Below are positions 1 through 11,369 of a stretch of 64,000 bases of DNA, piece by piece (within the stretch, counting starts at the first letter, position 1; every line of letters starts with the position of its first letter). Source of the stretch: Stereocaulon alpinum (Eukaryota > Ascomycota > Lecanoromycetes > Lecanorales > Stereocaulaceae). The DNA is taken from contig JAEUBA010000111.1 in NCBI GenBank assembly GCA_018257865.1, positions 1 to 64,000 on the forward strand, written 5' to 3'. The notes beneath the pieces were generated by a model. It saw only the letters and a program-made list of their open reading frames with translations. It made no database searches and was not told the DNA's origin. Position numbers and translations under genes: made by a program.

Positions 1-123
1 ACCCTAACCCTAACCCTAACCCTAACCCTAACCCTAACCCTAACCCTAACCCTAACCCTAACCCTAACCCTAACCCTAACCCTAACCCTAACCCTAACCC
101 TAACCCTAACCCTAACCCTAACC
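1..123. repeat. Telomere array (CCCTAA)n
   Basis: About 20 uninterrupted CCCTAA units start at base 1 and end where the sequence changes to AT-rich DNA. This orientation (C-rich strand reading inward) is that of a left chromosome end, so the window begins at a real telomere with the vertebrate/filamentous-fungus type TTAGGG repeat. No variant units are visible. Confidence 0.98.
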
Positions 124-183
124 TATATACTAGTATACTATATTAGAAGTTAGTAATTCTAGTAACTTAGGAATCTTATTATA

Positions 184-1296
184 GTTACGTATCTTTTATA
201 AGTATAATTTTAAAAGTTATTATCTATAATTACTACTAGCTACTAGCTACTAAGTATTAGTAGTAGATATAACCTATTAATATTTATAGAGACTTAGTAA
301 TAAATCTTTATTTTTAATTTATAACTTATAAACTTACTTTTTAGGTAATTATCTACTAATTCTAGTAATTCTCTAAGCTTTAAGTTATACTATAATTACG
401 TATATTACCTATATAGAAATTTAAAAGTTATTACCTATAATTACTACTAGTTACTAGTTACTAGTAGTAGATATTACTCGCTACTAGCTATAGGCCTTAG
501 TAATTTCAACTTATAACTTATAAGCTTAATTCCTAAGGTAATTACCTACTAATTCTAGTAATTCTAGTAGCTATCAAGTCGTATTACAATTACGCGTATT
601 ACCTATATAGAAATTTGAAAGTTATTACCTATAATTACTACTAGTTGCTAGCTACTAGTAGTAGGTGTTACCCGCTACGGGCTATAGGTATTAGGCCAAT
701 TTTCAACTTGCAACTTGCAAGCTTGATTCCCAAGGCAATTGCCTACCAATTCTAGTAATTCTAGTAGCTTTGGAGTCGTATTCCAATTACACTTATTACC
801 TATATAGAAATTTGAAAGTTATTGCCTATAATTACTACTAGTTACTAGCTACTAGTAGTAGGCGTTACCCGCTGCGGGCTGCAGGTATTAGGCCAATTCT
901 CAACTTACAACTTACAAGCTTAATTCCTAAGGTAATTACCTACTAATTCTAGTAATTCTAGCAGCTTTCGAGTCGTATTACAATTACGCGTATTACCTAT
1001 ATAGAAATTTGAAAGTTATTACCTATAATTGCTACTGGTTGCTAGTTACTAGCTGCTAGTAGTAGGCGTTACCCGCTGCGGGCTATAGGTGTTAGGCCAA
1101 TTCTTAACTTGTAACTTACAAGCTTGATTCCTTAGGTAATTACCTACTAATTCTAGTAATTCTAGCAGCTTTAGAGTCGTATTATAATTACGCGTATTAC
1201 CTATATAGAAATTTGAAAGTTATTGCCTATAATTACTACTAGTTACTAGTTACTAGCTACTAGTAGTAGGTGTTACCCGCTGCGGGCTATATACAA
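184..1296. repeat. Subtelomeric tandem repeat, unit about 197 bp
   Basis: The anchor ATTACCTATATAGAAATTT recurs at 404, 598, 795, 992 and 1196, giving spacings of 194, 197, 197 and 204 bp. A more degenerate copy precedes it near 184. Each unit carries a block of TACTAG/TAGTAG microrepeats, a GTTACCCGCTGCGGG segment (in the inner copies) and an AACTTGCAAGCTT-like segment. The telomere-proximal copies have lost nearly all CA/TG. The copy around 650-790 keeps several and looks closest to the ancestral unit. Confidence 0.9.
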
Positions 1297-4200
1297 AATC
1301 CTTTCCTTCGTAATAGAATAATAACGTAACGTCCTAGAAAGTTACTCTAAGCTTAGGGAGGGTCTTTAAGGTAGTATTCAAAACTTTACTTATTTATATT
1401 TCTATTATATAGCGTAGGGGGACTATAGGTAGTAATATAAGTCTTAAGGAATTCTTAAGTATTCCTTAGGTATTAGGGTCTAGTAACTAAGCGAATCCGA
1501 CTAATTAAATCCCTTATCCTTAAGGAATTCTTAAGTATTCCTCTTCGTTTTAGTAATAGGCCCTAGCGGAGTTTAGTATTAATATATAGCCCTAGGACCC
1601 TAATACTCGCTTCCGGTTTAACCTCTACGTTACTAAATTATACCGTCTCCTTTATATTAAACCTTTTAGGGGCGTATAATAGATATACTAGTTTATACTT
1701 CTAGGGCGCGAACGTCGCCCCGTATATTTTTACCTATATTTAGTAGAGCTTATAGGCCTATTCTAGCTACCTATAGTTTATTTCCGTTATCTTACTATAT
1801 ACTAGTAGGTATACGTTATCTACGAATCCTCCTACTTATACTAGGATTTTTGCTTTTGAGTATACTTTAATTAGTAGTATATTAAAGAAGAGAAATAGAA
1901 TTAGTAATATAGGTAATTCTTATAGAATCCCTATCTCTATCGCCTCTACTAGGCTGGTTTTACCTCTTAGAGTAATTAATATCGCCCTATCTTTAAGGAA
2001 GCTTATAGTCTACTAAATAATTCCCTTAGGAATTCCTTTTATCTTTAGGTTATAGAGTAGCCTTTTATAGGATATATTATTAAATACCCCTACTATATCT
2101 AGTAATAGTAGGCTTACTACGTTATCTTTACCTTAGTTCTATATTATATAGACTAAGTCTATAATAGTCTTTAAGGCTATTTCTACTAAGCGTCCCTTTC
2201 TACCCCCTATCTAGTATTCTAAGAGTAGGTAATTCCTTTCGGCTATTCTACTAAGACGTTTCGCTATTACTATCTCTAATACTTTCCTAAGTATATCTAG
2301 TAATATAATAGGCCGGTATACCTTAGGCTTTAAATAATTAGTCTTTTTTAGTTTCTTTAGTATTACTATATTCGCCTCTTAGAACTTCTTTAGGTAGTAT
2401 CTATAGTCTAAGTACGCTTAAAATATCCTTCTAAACGTTTCCGTTATCTCTATATATACCGCTCTTAGGAACTTATTTAGGATCCCTAAGATCCTTAGGG
2501 CCTTATCCGCTACTAAGTACTAAATCGCGTCCTTTACCTCCTTTAAGGTAATCTCGCTATCTATCGCTATAGGTTCTAAGTAGTTAGCCCCTTCTATATC
2601 TATTAGGTCTACTAGGGGTAGGGGTAGGAAGAGGACCCTCCTTAGGGCCTCTACCTTCCCCTTAAAGTCTATTACTTTATTCCCGTTTCCGTCTTTAATA
2701 GCTAGGAATTACGGTAGCTCTTTAGGGTATATACTCCTCTCCCTTCCCTACTTAATAAGTTACTATACTCCTCTTAGTCTTAGTAATACCTTATAGACTC
2801 CCTCTCTAAAAGCTATTATCCTAGCCTTCTATAGGGTAGTAATCTTTTCCCTTTTAGCTTAGCGGAGGGCTTCCTTAGTTTCTATATTCCTACTATAGCG
2901 GTAGGCCTTAAGCGCTGCCTATAACGCTTCGGTTACCCTTATATATCCCTTATTCTAATATAGCTTAGCCCCTACGTATAGTTCCTTATATAGGATAGTA
3001 TCTTCTATTACCTCTTATAGTATAGCTATAAGCCTATTAATATACTAGTTAATAGTATCTTTAGAGTCTATTAAGTACTAGCTTATTACTTTATTTAGGA
3101 TTTTTATATATTTCTAGATTCCCTCCCTAGTTACCTTCGCCTCTATCCTTTTCTAAGCCCTCTTCTAGCGTATTAGGCGTTCGCTCTATATCTATTTTAG
3201 CTCTATAATAATTAGTATATAGTCTAATCTTATATTAAGGTTATTCTTTACCCTATACTTTATTATTATATTATACGCGCCTTTAGTTAGGAATATAAGG
3301 TTAATAGTACTCTCTAAGCCCCTATTCTATTATATAACTACCTTCTCCGGTAGTCCTAGAATTATACCTCTCTCTCCTACTACCTCTAGCAGCTTATCTA
3401 CTATAGCGTAGTATATTATTCGTCCTAGGTTATTCTAGTATAGGTAGTATAGGTTAAAGTCTCCTATAACTATATATTCACCTTCGTTCCCCAGCGCTTC
3501 CTCTAGTTTTAGGATAGTTATTAGACTATCCTTTAATATATAGCTTACTAGTAAGGGGTTATAGATATTATATACTTATACCCTCTCCCCTAGTAGCCCT
3601 CCGGTATTCTCTATCCTATCCTTAATATCCTTTTAGGTCCTTATAACCTAGATCTATAATAAGTATAAGTCGCCTCCCTAGTATTCTACCCCCTAGTTAT
3701 TAGGGTCTATCCTCTTATTTATATAGAAATACGTCCTAGCCTCTAGGTCTCCTCTATAGGCTAAGTAGAATCTACTTATACTTATATTATATAAGGTTCT
3801 ATTTATTAGGTTATATACTAGCTCCTAAATCGCTAATACGTCTATACCTTTTACGTCTTCGTTTTTAAGAAGTAGTACTATTACTATATCCTTCTTCCTC
3901 TATATATTATACTATAGTATTTTTAGGTAGGGTATATCCCTTATTAGGTAAGGGCCGCTTAGATATTCTCCTATATTTAAGTAGTCTTAGTAGTCTTTAC
4001 TACTCCTAAAGTCCGCCTAAGGGTATTCGTTAGACTAATCCTCTCTATAGATAGGGGCTATTACCCTTACTCCGCCCTAAAGAGGGTTATTAGTTATCCC
4101 CTCTTTACTACCTCCCTAGTTCCTTTCTAAGGCTTATCTATTATATCCTCTAAGGCCTTCCTCTTCCCTTTAGAGATTACTTTATACTACCCTTCTAAGC

Positions 4201-5620
4201 TAGTCCTTTTTAGTATTACCGGTATAAGCCCTACTAAGTATTACTTTAGAGTCTCTTTAAAGTATTTTAGCTTATACTTAATTCTTTACCTAGCCTTAGT
4301 TTTCTCCTTCTATTAGATTAAATAGGTTTTACTCTATACTAAGTACTCCTCTTTATATACTACGTACTTAGGCTTACTACTAACTCTTTCTATATAATTA
4401 TTAGTACTATAGTTTTAGGCGTATATCCCGTAGTAGGTAGGGTACTTATACGCCTTAGTAATATATCTATACCTATAGTAGTTAAAGTATTACTTAGGGG
4501 CGGCCTCTCTCTCCTAGTAATTATAGAAGAGGAGGCTATTCTCTACTACTATTCCTTCTATAATAAGTTAGTTCGCTGCTTTTAGGCTTAGGACCTTAAT
4601 TATTATTATAGAGAACCTCTTCTCCCTCTTAAGTACGTCTAGCTTTAACGTAAATATAGGTTACTTAGCCTTTATTATCTCTAACTCTAGGTAGAGCTTC
4701 CTATTATCTTTCTTTAGGGTTTTAAAGACCCCCTATTAATCCTTTATATCTATTATCTTTTCTACTCTATAGACCGCTACTATTACTATCTTCTAGAGTA
4801 CCCTTACTAACCTATAGAGTCTCCTTACCTACCTATTATCCTTTTCTAGCTCTTCTCTAGCCTTTACTAAGGCTATCTAAAGGATAATATCCCCCCCTAT
4901 AGTCCTCCTTACTATAATAATCTCCTTAGTCGCCCCTCCTACCCCTCTAAATATTTATACTAGTTAGGGGAGGGTTACTATAGCTATCTATATCTTTTCG
5001 CTATTATCGTCGATTCTAACTATTATCTACTTCGCTTTCTTAATATCTTCCGCCTTAGGTATAGCTGAGTAGGTAGTATTCTAGCCCCCTTAGGCCGTAT
5101 AGGCTACGTCCGCCTAACTATTATTTACCCTTCTAGTTAGGTAGTCTTTACGCGTTAATTAGCTGCGGTATTCCTTTACAGCGTATCTCTTAGCTATATT
5201 CTCCTATATATACTCTATAATCCTCTCTACTATATTTTAGAAGAAGCTTTATACGGTCTTATTTATATTCGCCTATAGCGTCCCCTAAACCTTCTTTATA
5301 AACTCTAATAGCGCCTACTCCGTAGCCTTTATATACTACGCTCTTTTATTAGTTCTTTCTCTACCTTAAGGGCCTTATAGTCCTTTAATAAGCTTCTACT
5401 ACTATTACTATCGCCCTATTATTGCGTTAGGATACGTACCCTATCTACCTTCGCTACTAATAACCCCCCTCTCTCCTCCCCCTCTATCTCGTATTATTTT
5501 ACTAGGTTTATAACCTAGTATAATCGCTCGTCTAGCCTAGTAGGCCTATTCGCTTATTATACTTATCGTCGTCGCTATCTTTTACTCTTTCTTCGGCTTA
5601 GTCAACTTATTACTTTTATA
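1297..5620 (-). mobile_element. RIP-dead non-LTR retrotransposon (LINE, Tad1-like)
   Basis: Reading the minus strand through TAA/TAG shows a LINE in order 5' to 3'. ORF1 (about 5600-4100) has a zinc-knuckle region near 4300-4460 whose cysteines mostly read as tyrosine. An apurinic-type endonuclease starts near 3926 with LKIL.YNI, has an AI(Q)E motif at 3822-3833 and an intact GDFN motif at 3453-3464. The reverse transcriptase shows YRPI.LL near 2250-2330 and the catalytic motif FVDN at 1815-1826, where FVDD is expected. The cysteine-to-tyrosine, aspartate-to-asparagine, glutamine-to-stop and tryptophan-to-stop changes all fit RIP. The 3' end abuts the telomere-side tandem array. The family assignment to Tad1-type is by motif style; no alignment was possible. 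Confidence 0.85.
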
Positions 5621-6350
5621 TAATTAGATTTATTAGTATTACTTAAGGCTAGCTAGTACTATTTATATTAAAATACTATAAAATATAGCTAAAAATAGTT
5701 TATTTAGAGGGGTATCTATTTAATTAATATTAATCTTTATAATATCTATCTAATTAGAGCTATTAACCTTAGATTAAAACTATTAAGTAGTACTTACTAG
5801 AGATATATAGCTTTTTTAGGTAATTAGATAAGTTTAGTACTACCTAAGGGTAGATAAGTCGGTTTAGATTAGGATACTATAAAGTAGAGCTAGAAAGGGC
5901 TATATAACCGTAATTAGTAGTAATTAGTATAATATTAATTTAATTAGAGCTATTAACCTTAGATCAAAACTATTATATAGTACTTAGGGTAGATATATAG
6001 TTTTTTAAGTTAATTAGATAAATTTAGTATAACTTAAGGCTAGATAAGTCTATTTAGGTTAAAATAGTATAAAGTAAAGCTAGAAAGAGCTACTTTAGGG
6101 AAGTATAACCGTAATTAGTATTAACTAATATAAGATACGCCTAATTAAAGCTATTAACCCTAGACTAAAACTATTAAGTATTGCTTATTATAGATATATA
6201 GTAGATAATATACTTTAGGGGTATATACTAGGTAATTAGATAAATCTAGTACTATCTAGGGCTAAATACGTTACTTTATATTTAAATAATATAAAATAGA
6301 GCTAAAAAGAATTATTAAGGGCTAATAATTATTTAATTACTATTGATTAA
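5620..6350 (-). repeat. Tandem monomers of about 190-200 bp upstream of the LINE
   Basis: The phrase TATTAACC(T/C)TAGA with flanks recurs at 5761, 5951 and 6152, after a partial unit from about 5620. Spacings are 190 and 201 bp. Each monomer also carries AGATATATAG, a TTAGATAA segment and AAAGTA(G)AGCTAGAAAG. The array sits just upstream of ORF1 of the minus-strand LINE, so it may be a monomeric 5' untranslated promoter array, as is known for some mammalian L1 elements. An independent satellite is the alternative. Confidence 0.65.
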
Positions 6351-6399
6351 TTGATTAGTTTATACGCCTATTCTAGTATCTATATATACTAATAAGGGT

Positions 6400-8570
6400 G
6401 TTCTATTATATTATTTATGAAACTAGTAGATAGTATACGTAGTATACCTTTCCTAGCCGTAAGAGAAACTATAGTATAGTGCCTAAATAAAAACTCCCGC
6501 TTGTCCTTAATAATATAATTACTTTTAGTCTAGGGATTACACCCTAGGCCTCCTTAATACTAGTAACTCTTAACTATATTCTTTAATATTATACCGAGCG
6601 CTCTATAATATTATTTCTAATACTAACTATAATATACGCCCTTCGTACTATACTTAGCTCTTAAGGACCCTACTATATTCTTCTATATCCTTCGACTTTA
6701 TTATAGCGCTAAGCGCCTTATAACTTTCTTTAACCTTTACTATATTAATATAGGGGGGGGGGAGAAGGGGGTATATAGCCGTCCTATAAGGGTTCGAGTT
6801 ATTAGCGCTAATTAGTAGTATTTATTAGTATCCGTAGTAGTACTAGATTTAGCTATTCGGTAGTTTACTAGTTAAGGATATAAGAAAGGGGGGAAGCTAT
6901 ATATACCGCCTAGGAGGCCTATACTTATATAAAGAATCGGATAGTATAATATACTACTAGTCGTATTAGATAGTACTTACTTCTATCCTTATATACTTTA
7001 CTTTAGGGGGGAGCTAACCCTTCAGCTTATAATTATAGTTATACGGCGCCGCTTATACTAAAGGCTCGCCTAGCTACTTAGATAGGGGCCCCTATAGGGC
7101 GCCCCTACTAGATTATTTATATCTAAAGGACTTAGCGAATAGTATGGTCGAAGCCCCTAAAGGGTACTCCGTAGGCCCCTAGCGAAAATTTGTTACTACG
7201 GGCTACGCGCTAAAGTCGCGTAGTATAGTTAGGCGGGCGGGAACCCTATTAGGTCGCTTAGTAGCTAATTATAGCTACCGCCCCCTAAAAATTCCCTTAG
7301 AAAATTACCCCCTTAACGGTATTAAACCCTAGACCTTTACGATTCGGGTTAAGATTATTAAGCTTTATTATACCGAATATACTTATTAACCTAGTAACTA
7401 TAGGCGCAGTTACCGCTAAACCCCTAAGGGTAAAACTTAAAATATTCGGTACTTACTAGGGCGATACTATTAGACTATATATAGCTTAGTAGTCTAGGGG
7501 TATAGTATACCCCGGAGCCCTAATAGATATCTATAAGTAGTACTAAAACTATTACTTATACTAAGCTAGACTATAACGCCTACTAAAGTTAATACTAATT
7601 ATAATCTAATAGTTCGTACCTATAGCTATACTAGGTACTAACTAGTTAAGGCTAATTACTCCTACCTATACTACTACCGGCGTATTATACGTATTACTAT
7701 TCGTCGATTATTTTAGTAGGTTTACTTAGGCTAAGGCCTATATCTAGTATACTGCGTTAGAAACTATTAATATAGCCTAAGAGTATATCGCCTTAGTATT
7801 TAGATAGCTATATAGACTATATACGGATAACGGATCCTACTTTATAAATAATAATTTATAACTAGTACTTCGAGATTATAGGGTTAGCTATTATATAGGA
7901 CTAGTAAGCTACCCTAGATTAACTAGGCTACTAAAGAGAATAATATAAAAGATATTAGGTTAGATTAGTAAGAAGTATATTAAGCGAGGTAGTACTAACT
8001 TATAGTCCTTATTCGTAAGAGATAACGTATTAAATATAAATACTAAAACTACTAAGATCTATAGATATACGCCGGCTTAGATTATACTAAGGTTTAAACT
8101 AGTTTACTACTACTTTAATATTAAGCTACTTATATTACTAGACCTAGATAAGGTAGAGGAACCCCTACCGGAGTATTAGTATTAAATCTATTTAGTACTA
8201 AGAGATAAAAATCGGCTACTAGCTATTAAAGTAGCCTTATATACCTATATAGCGAGTAAGCTAAAGGTAAGGAGATAGTATATACCTAAAGTAGGGGACC
8301 TTATACTTATATAAAACCTCTTAAAAGATAGTTAGAGGGGAAGGAAGCTAGAAGCTAAGTAGTTAGGGCTATAGTTACTAACGAAATAGACGAAGTACTA
8401 ATATAGCGGATAGGTACGAAAATTATATAAATCTACGAAACTAAAATAATATTACGTCGATAATATTATATTATATTATAAACGAACCCTAGCCTTTTTA
8501 GGTAGTATATAGCTAGTAATACCTACCTACGGTAGTACCCCTATAACCTAATCCTCCTTACGAATTCTAC
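6400..8570 (+). mobile_element. Fossil with retroviral-type DDE integrase
   Basis: Translating the plus strand through RIP stops gives VDYFSRFT near 7705-7730, YTDNGSYF near 7825-7850, and a block near 7900-7960 where the catalytic glutamate of the DDE triad is expected. There the motif reads GLLKR-like, so the glutamate has become lysine (GAG to AAG). Downstream come VGDL.LI and KLEAK*LG near 8280-8370, typical of the integrase C-terminal part. This fits a Ty3/Gypsy-like or other integrase-bearing element. No reverse transcriptase or LTR pair was recognised between 6400 and 7600. A G-run followed by AGAAGGGGG at 6753-6770 resembles a polypurine tract but is not proof. Confidence 0.7.
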
Positions 8571-10022
8571 CTAGTAGAGCTGGGTAAAGAGCCCTATATC
8601 TAATAATATAGTAAGTAAGGTAAGCTGGCTAGCTAACTAAAGCTCTCCAGCTTAATACTAAGCTAGGCGTTAAACGAAGTAAATAAAGTAAATATTCTAC
8701 TAAGGGAAAAGTAGCTACTTTATAACCCGCTAATTACTCCTTAATCCTTAATAATACTTCCTCCTTATTAATACGCTCTTATTAACTAACTTACCTACTT
8801 ATTAACGACCTTACTTACGTCTAATAGAACTAAATTATAATAATTACTTTATATTAGACTTAAGCTAGAATTACTTATTATATACCTTTATATAAACCTT
8901 ACTTTATACCTTTACCTAGGCCTTACTTTAAGTCTTAATATAATATAAACCTTTATATTAACTATTAACTTATTATTTTTCCTATACCTTACTACCTCCT
9001 TTAACTATATACTACCCGCCTTAGTCTTTATTATCTACTAACTATTATACTATAAATACTAAATAGTAAGTAGGTTTACTTAGCGGGAAGAAATATACTA
9101 AAAAAATATTATAGGAAGTATAAGGCCTACTAAAACTACTTATAACGAAGAAGAAACGTAAATACTTACCTTACCTACTACTTAGTAAACGGGCTAAGCT
9201 AGAGAGTCTTACTAATAAATCGAATTCTCTACTAGCTAGCTTACCTATACCTATAATACTATAGTAGGGCTATATTAAAGTAAACTCCCGTAAGCTAAGT
9301 TTTACTATAGATAGAGGAAACTATCTTAACTTTACCTTAAGTCTTACTATTACTAGCTAATCTAGTAGTAATACGTATATACTACCTATTATAGTAAAAT
9401 AAGGTATAAAAATAGCCCTTATCTACTCTACTACTATAGTAATAGGACCTAATACTAAGGACTTTTAGTAGATACTAATAGAGGGGATTAAGATATATAA
9501 ACCCCTTTTTATAGATAAGGTCTTTAGAACTAGCGTTTCGGGGGAACTAGATTACTACTATTTAGCGTTAGTAAGATATCTATTCCTAAGTCTCCTAACT
9601 AATACTAGGTATCTACGATATTTAGACGTAATAACGACTAAAGGTTAAGTTATAAGATAATTATATTAGGACTACCTAAAATCTATCTCTAATAATATAG
9701 ATCGACTGCTAGTAAAAGTAAATTCTATACTAGAGGAAACTAAGGGATTTAGAGTAGTAATAAAGACGAATTTAATTATTAGTAAGCTACTTCGAATCTT
9801 ACCTATAGGGAAAATACTAACTATCTTATAGTAGGAATATAAAGATACTATAAATAGTTATACTTAGTATCTAGCCTAAACTACGGAAGCTATATATTAG
9901 GAGTTAATACCTCTAGTAATCCTAACTAGTAATTATATAAATAATACTTAAAAAGTATATAGTAATTTATAAGTCTTAACGGAATTCCTAGTACTATTAT
10001 TATTATTAGATCCCCTTAAATT

Positions 10023-10130
10023 AGATAAGACTCCCTAAGTAGATAAGACTCCCTAAGTAGATAAGACTCCCTAAGTAGATAAGACTCCCTAAGTAGATAA
10101 GACTCCCTAAGTAGATAAGACTCCTTAAGT
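10023..10130 (+). repeat. 18-bp minisatellite, six copies
   Basis: Six exact-length copies of AGATAAGACTCCCTAAGT lie end to end; the sixth has one C-to-T change. The 18-bp period keeps the reading frame. Read through the RIP stop it gives a six-residue DKTP-x-V unit, so this was a protein repeat before RIP. Confidence 0.95.
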
Positions 10131-10185
10131 AGGTACTATTAGCGAAGTATTAACTAGTAAGTACTAATACGCTAGTAGTATTATT

Positions 10186-10281
10186 AAAGAAGAGGTATAT
10201 AGAAGTATTAAAGAAGAGATATATAGAAGTATTAAAGAAGAGATATATAGAAGTATTAAAGAAGAGATATATAGAAGTTAA
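10186..10281 (+). repeat. 24-bp minisatellite, four copies
   Basis: The unit AAAGAAGAGATATATAGAAG plus TATT is repeated from 10186. The first copy has a G variant and the fourth diverges at its end. The period of 24 bp is in frame and encodes an eight-residue KEEIYRSI unit with an acidic/basic, coiled-coil-like character inside the degraded ORF. Confidence 0.95.
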
Positions 10282-11369
10282 GGTCGCTTAGCTAAGCTAC
10301 TAAAAGTTTTTATATCTATAAGTAGTAGATACCCCTATAAGTATAAGAATTATACTCCTAACTATATTACTAAGCTAGAAGTAAAGATTATATAGAAGAT
10401 TTATTAAAGTAATATTACTAAGCTAGCTAAAAAGATAGAAGTATAACTAATTACTAAGTTTATTAAGAAATACTACTCCTATATTAAGAAAGATACTATC
10501 TAATAGCTAAAGGAAGGTACTAAGGAGAGAGTATAAGCCTAAGTAGAGGTATATAAGAAGGAGCTAAAGAATAGGTTATTTAATAAGATTATTAAGGAAT
10601 AGGAGGAAAAGTTAATATAAGACTATTATAATAAGGTTAGATAAGAGATTAAATAGGATCTTTTTAGTAAGCTCTAAGAGAAGGAGACCTTAGGGGACTA
10701 AGGTTTCTAAAAAAAGGCGGATAGCTGTTAGGAAGGAATTAGTAGTAGTACTTATTACTAGGAATTAGTAGTAGCGATCTATAGTAGCGCCTTAGCCGAC
10801 TTAGCTACTATTTTTAGCAGGCAGCTCCCAACCACTTAGATATATCAATACTAGTAACCTAGCTGCAATATCATCTCCAATTGCTGCGTGCTAGTTACTA
10901 CCTTTCAGCGCGATGTTCTAACCTCCGTCTGATATACAATATTCTTACACTTACTATTTTACCACTAATCTCTTGACCGACGCCCTTAATCCCACACCTT
11001 CATAATGTCTTCCCTGTAGCGTTGAGAGGATTGCGAACATCTTGTCGCATTATATGTATGACACAAAAGCGACAGCCTAAATCCAGCGGAAGAGCTTATA
11101 CCCAATGTATAAGCGGTTGCAGGGGCATAATTGATGCCCAAAAATCACTCACTGCTACGTGCTATGGGCTTCCTGTATAGCAGCGTTTGGAAGCGTCCCA
11201 ATGGATTTGCGCATGATCATCAAGACATATAAGCACACCGGCGCTAGGTTACCTTCAGTCAAGAAGAATGTTACGACAGCCACAGCGTGCCTCGCACAGC
11301 ATAGTATAAACATACAGAAAGAGGGGCTTAGTACGCCGCCAGTCACCGTTCATAAAATAATTCACGGCC

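Larger units (their letters stand above)
8600..10740 (+). pseudogene. RIP-degraded ORF, coiled-coil, transposon-derived (unassigned)
   Basis: One plus-strand reading path, interrupted almost only by TAA/TAG where CAA/CAG/TGG would fit, can be followed from about 9060 to 10700. Its second half is lysine/glutamate-rich and coiled-coil-like, and contains the two in-frame minisatellites at 10023 and 10186. I do not recognise the family. It may be the gag-like or accessory ORF of the integrase element, or a separate element; no catalytic motif was found. Nothing here can be translated today. Confidence 0.45.
124..10816. other. RIP-saturated, CpA-depleted subtelomeric block
   Basis: The whole block is rich in TA and nearly lacks the dinucleotides CA and TG on either strand, apart from the inner copies of the tandem array and isolated spots near 5070 and 5160-5180. 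CG is still common. That is the footprint expected from CpA-to-TpA repeat-induced point mutation, not from CpG methylation decay. All six frames are closed, mainly by TAA and TAG, which fits former CAA, CAG and TGG codons. CA and TG return to normal frequency abruptly near 10816. The block contains the tandem array and the transposon fossils listed separately. Confidence 0.9.

Noticed and set aside
10023..10281. CRISPR-like array
   Set aside because: The units are directly adjacent with no spacers, in a eukaryotic subtelomere; they are coding minisatellites.
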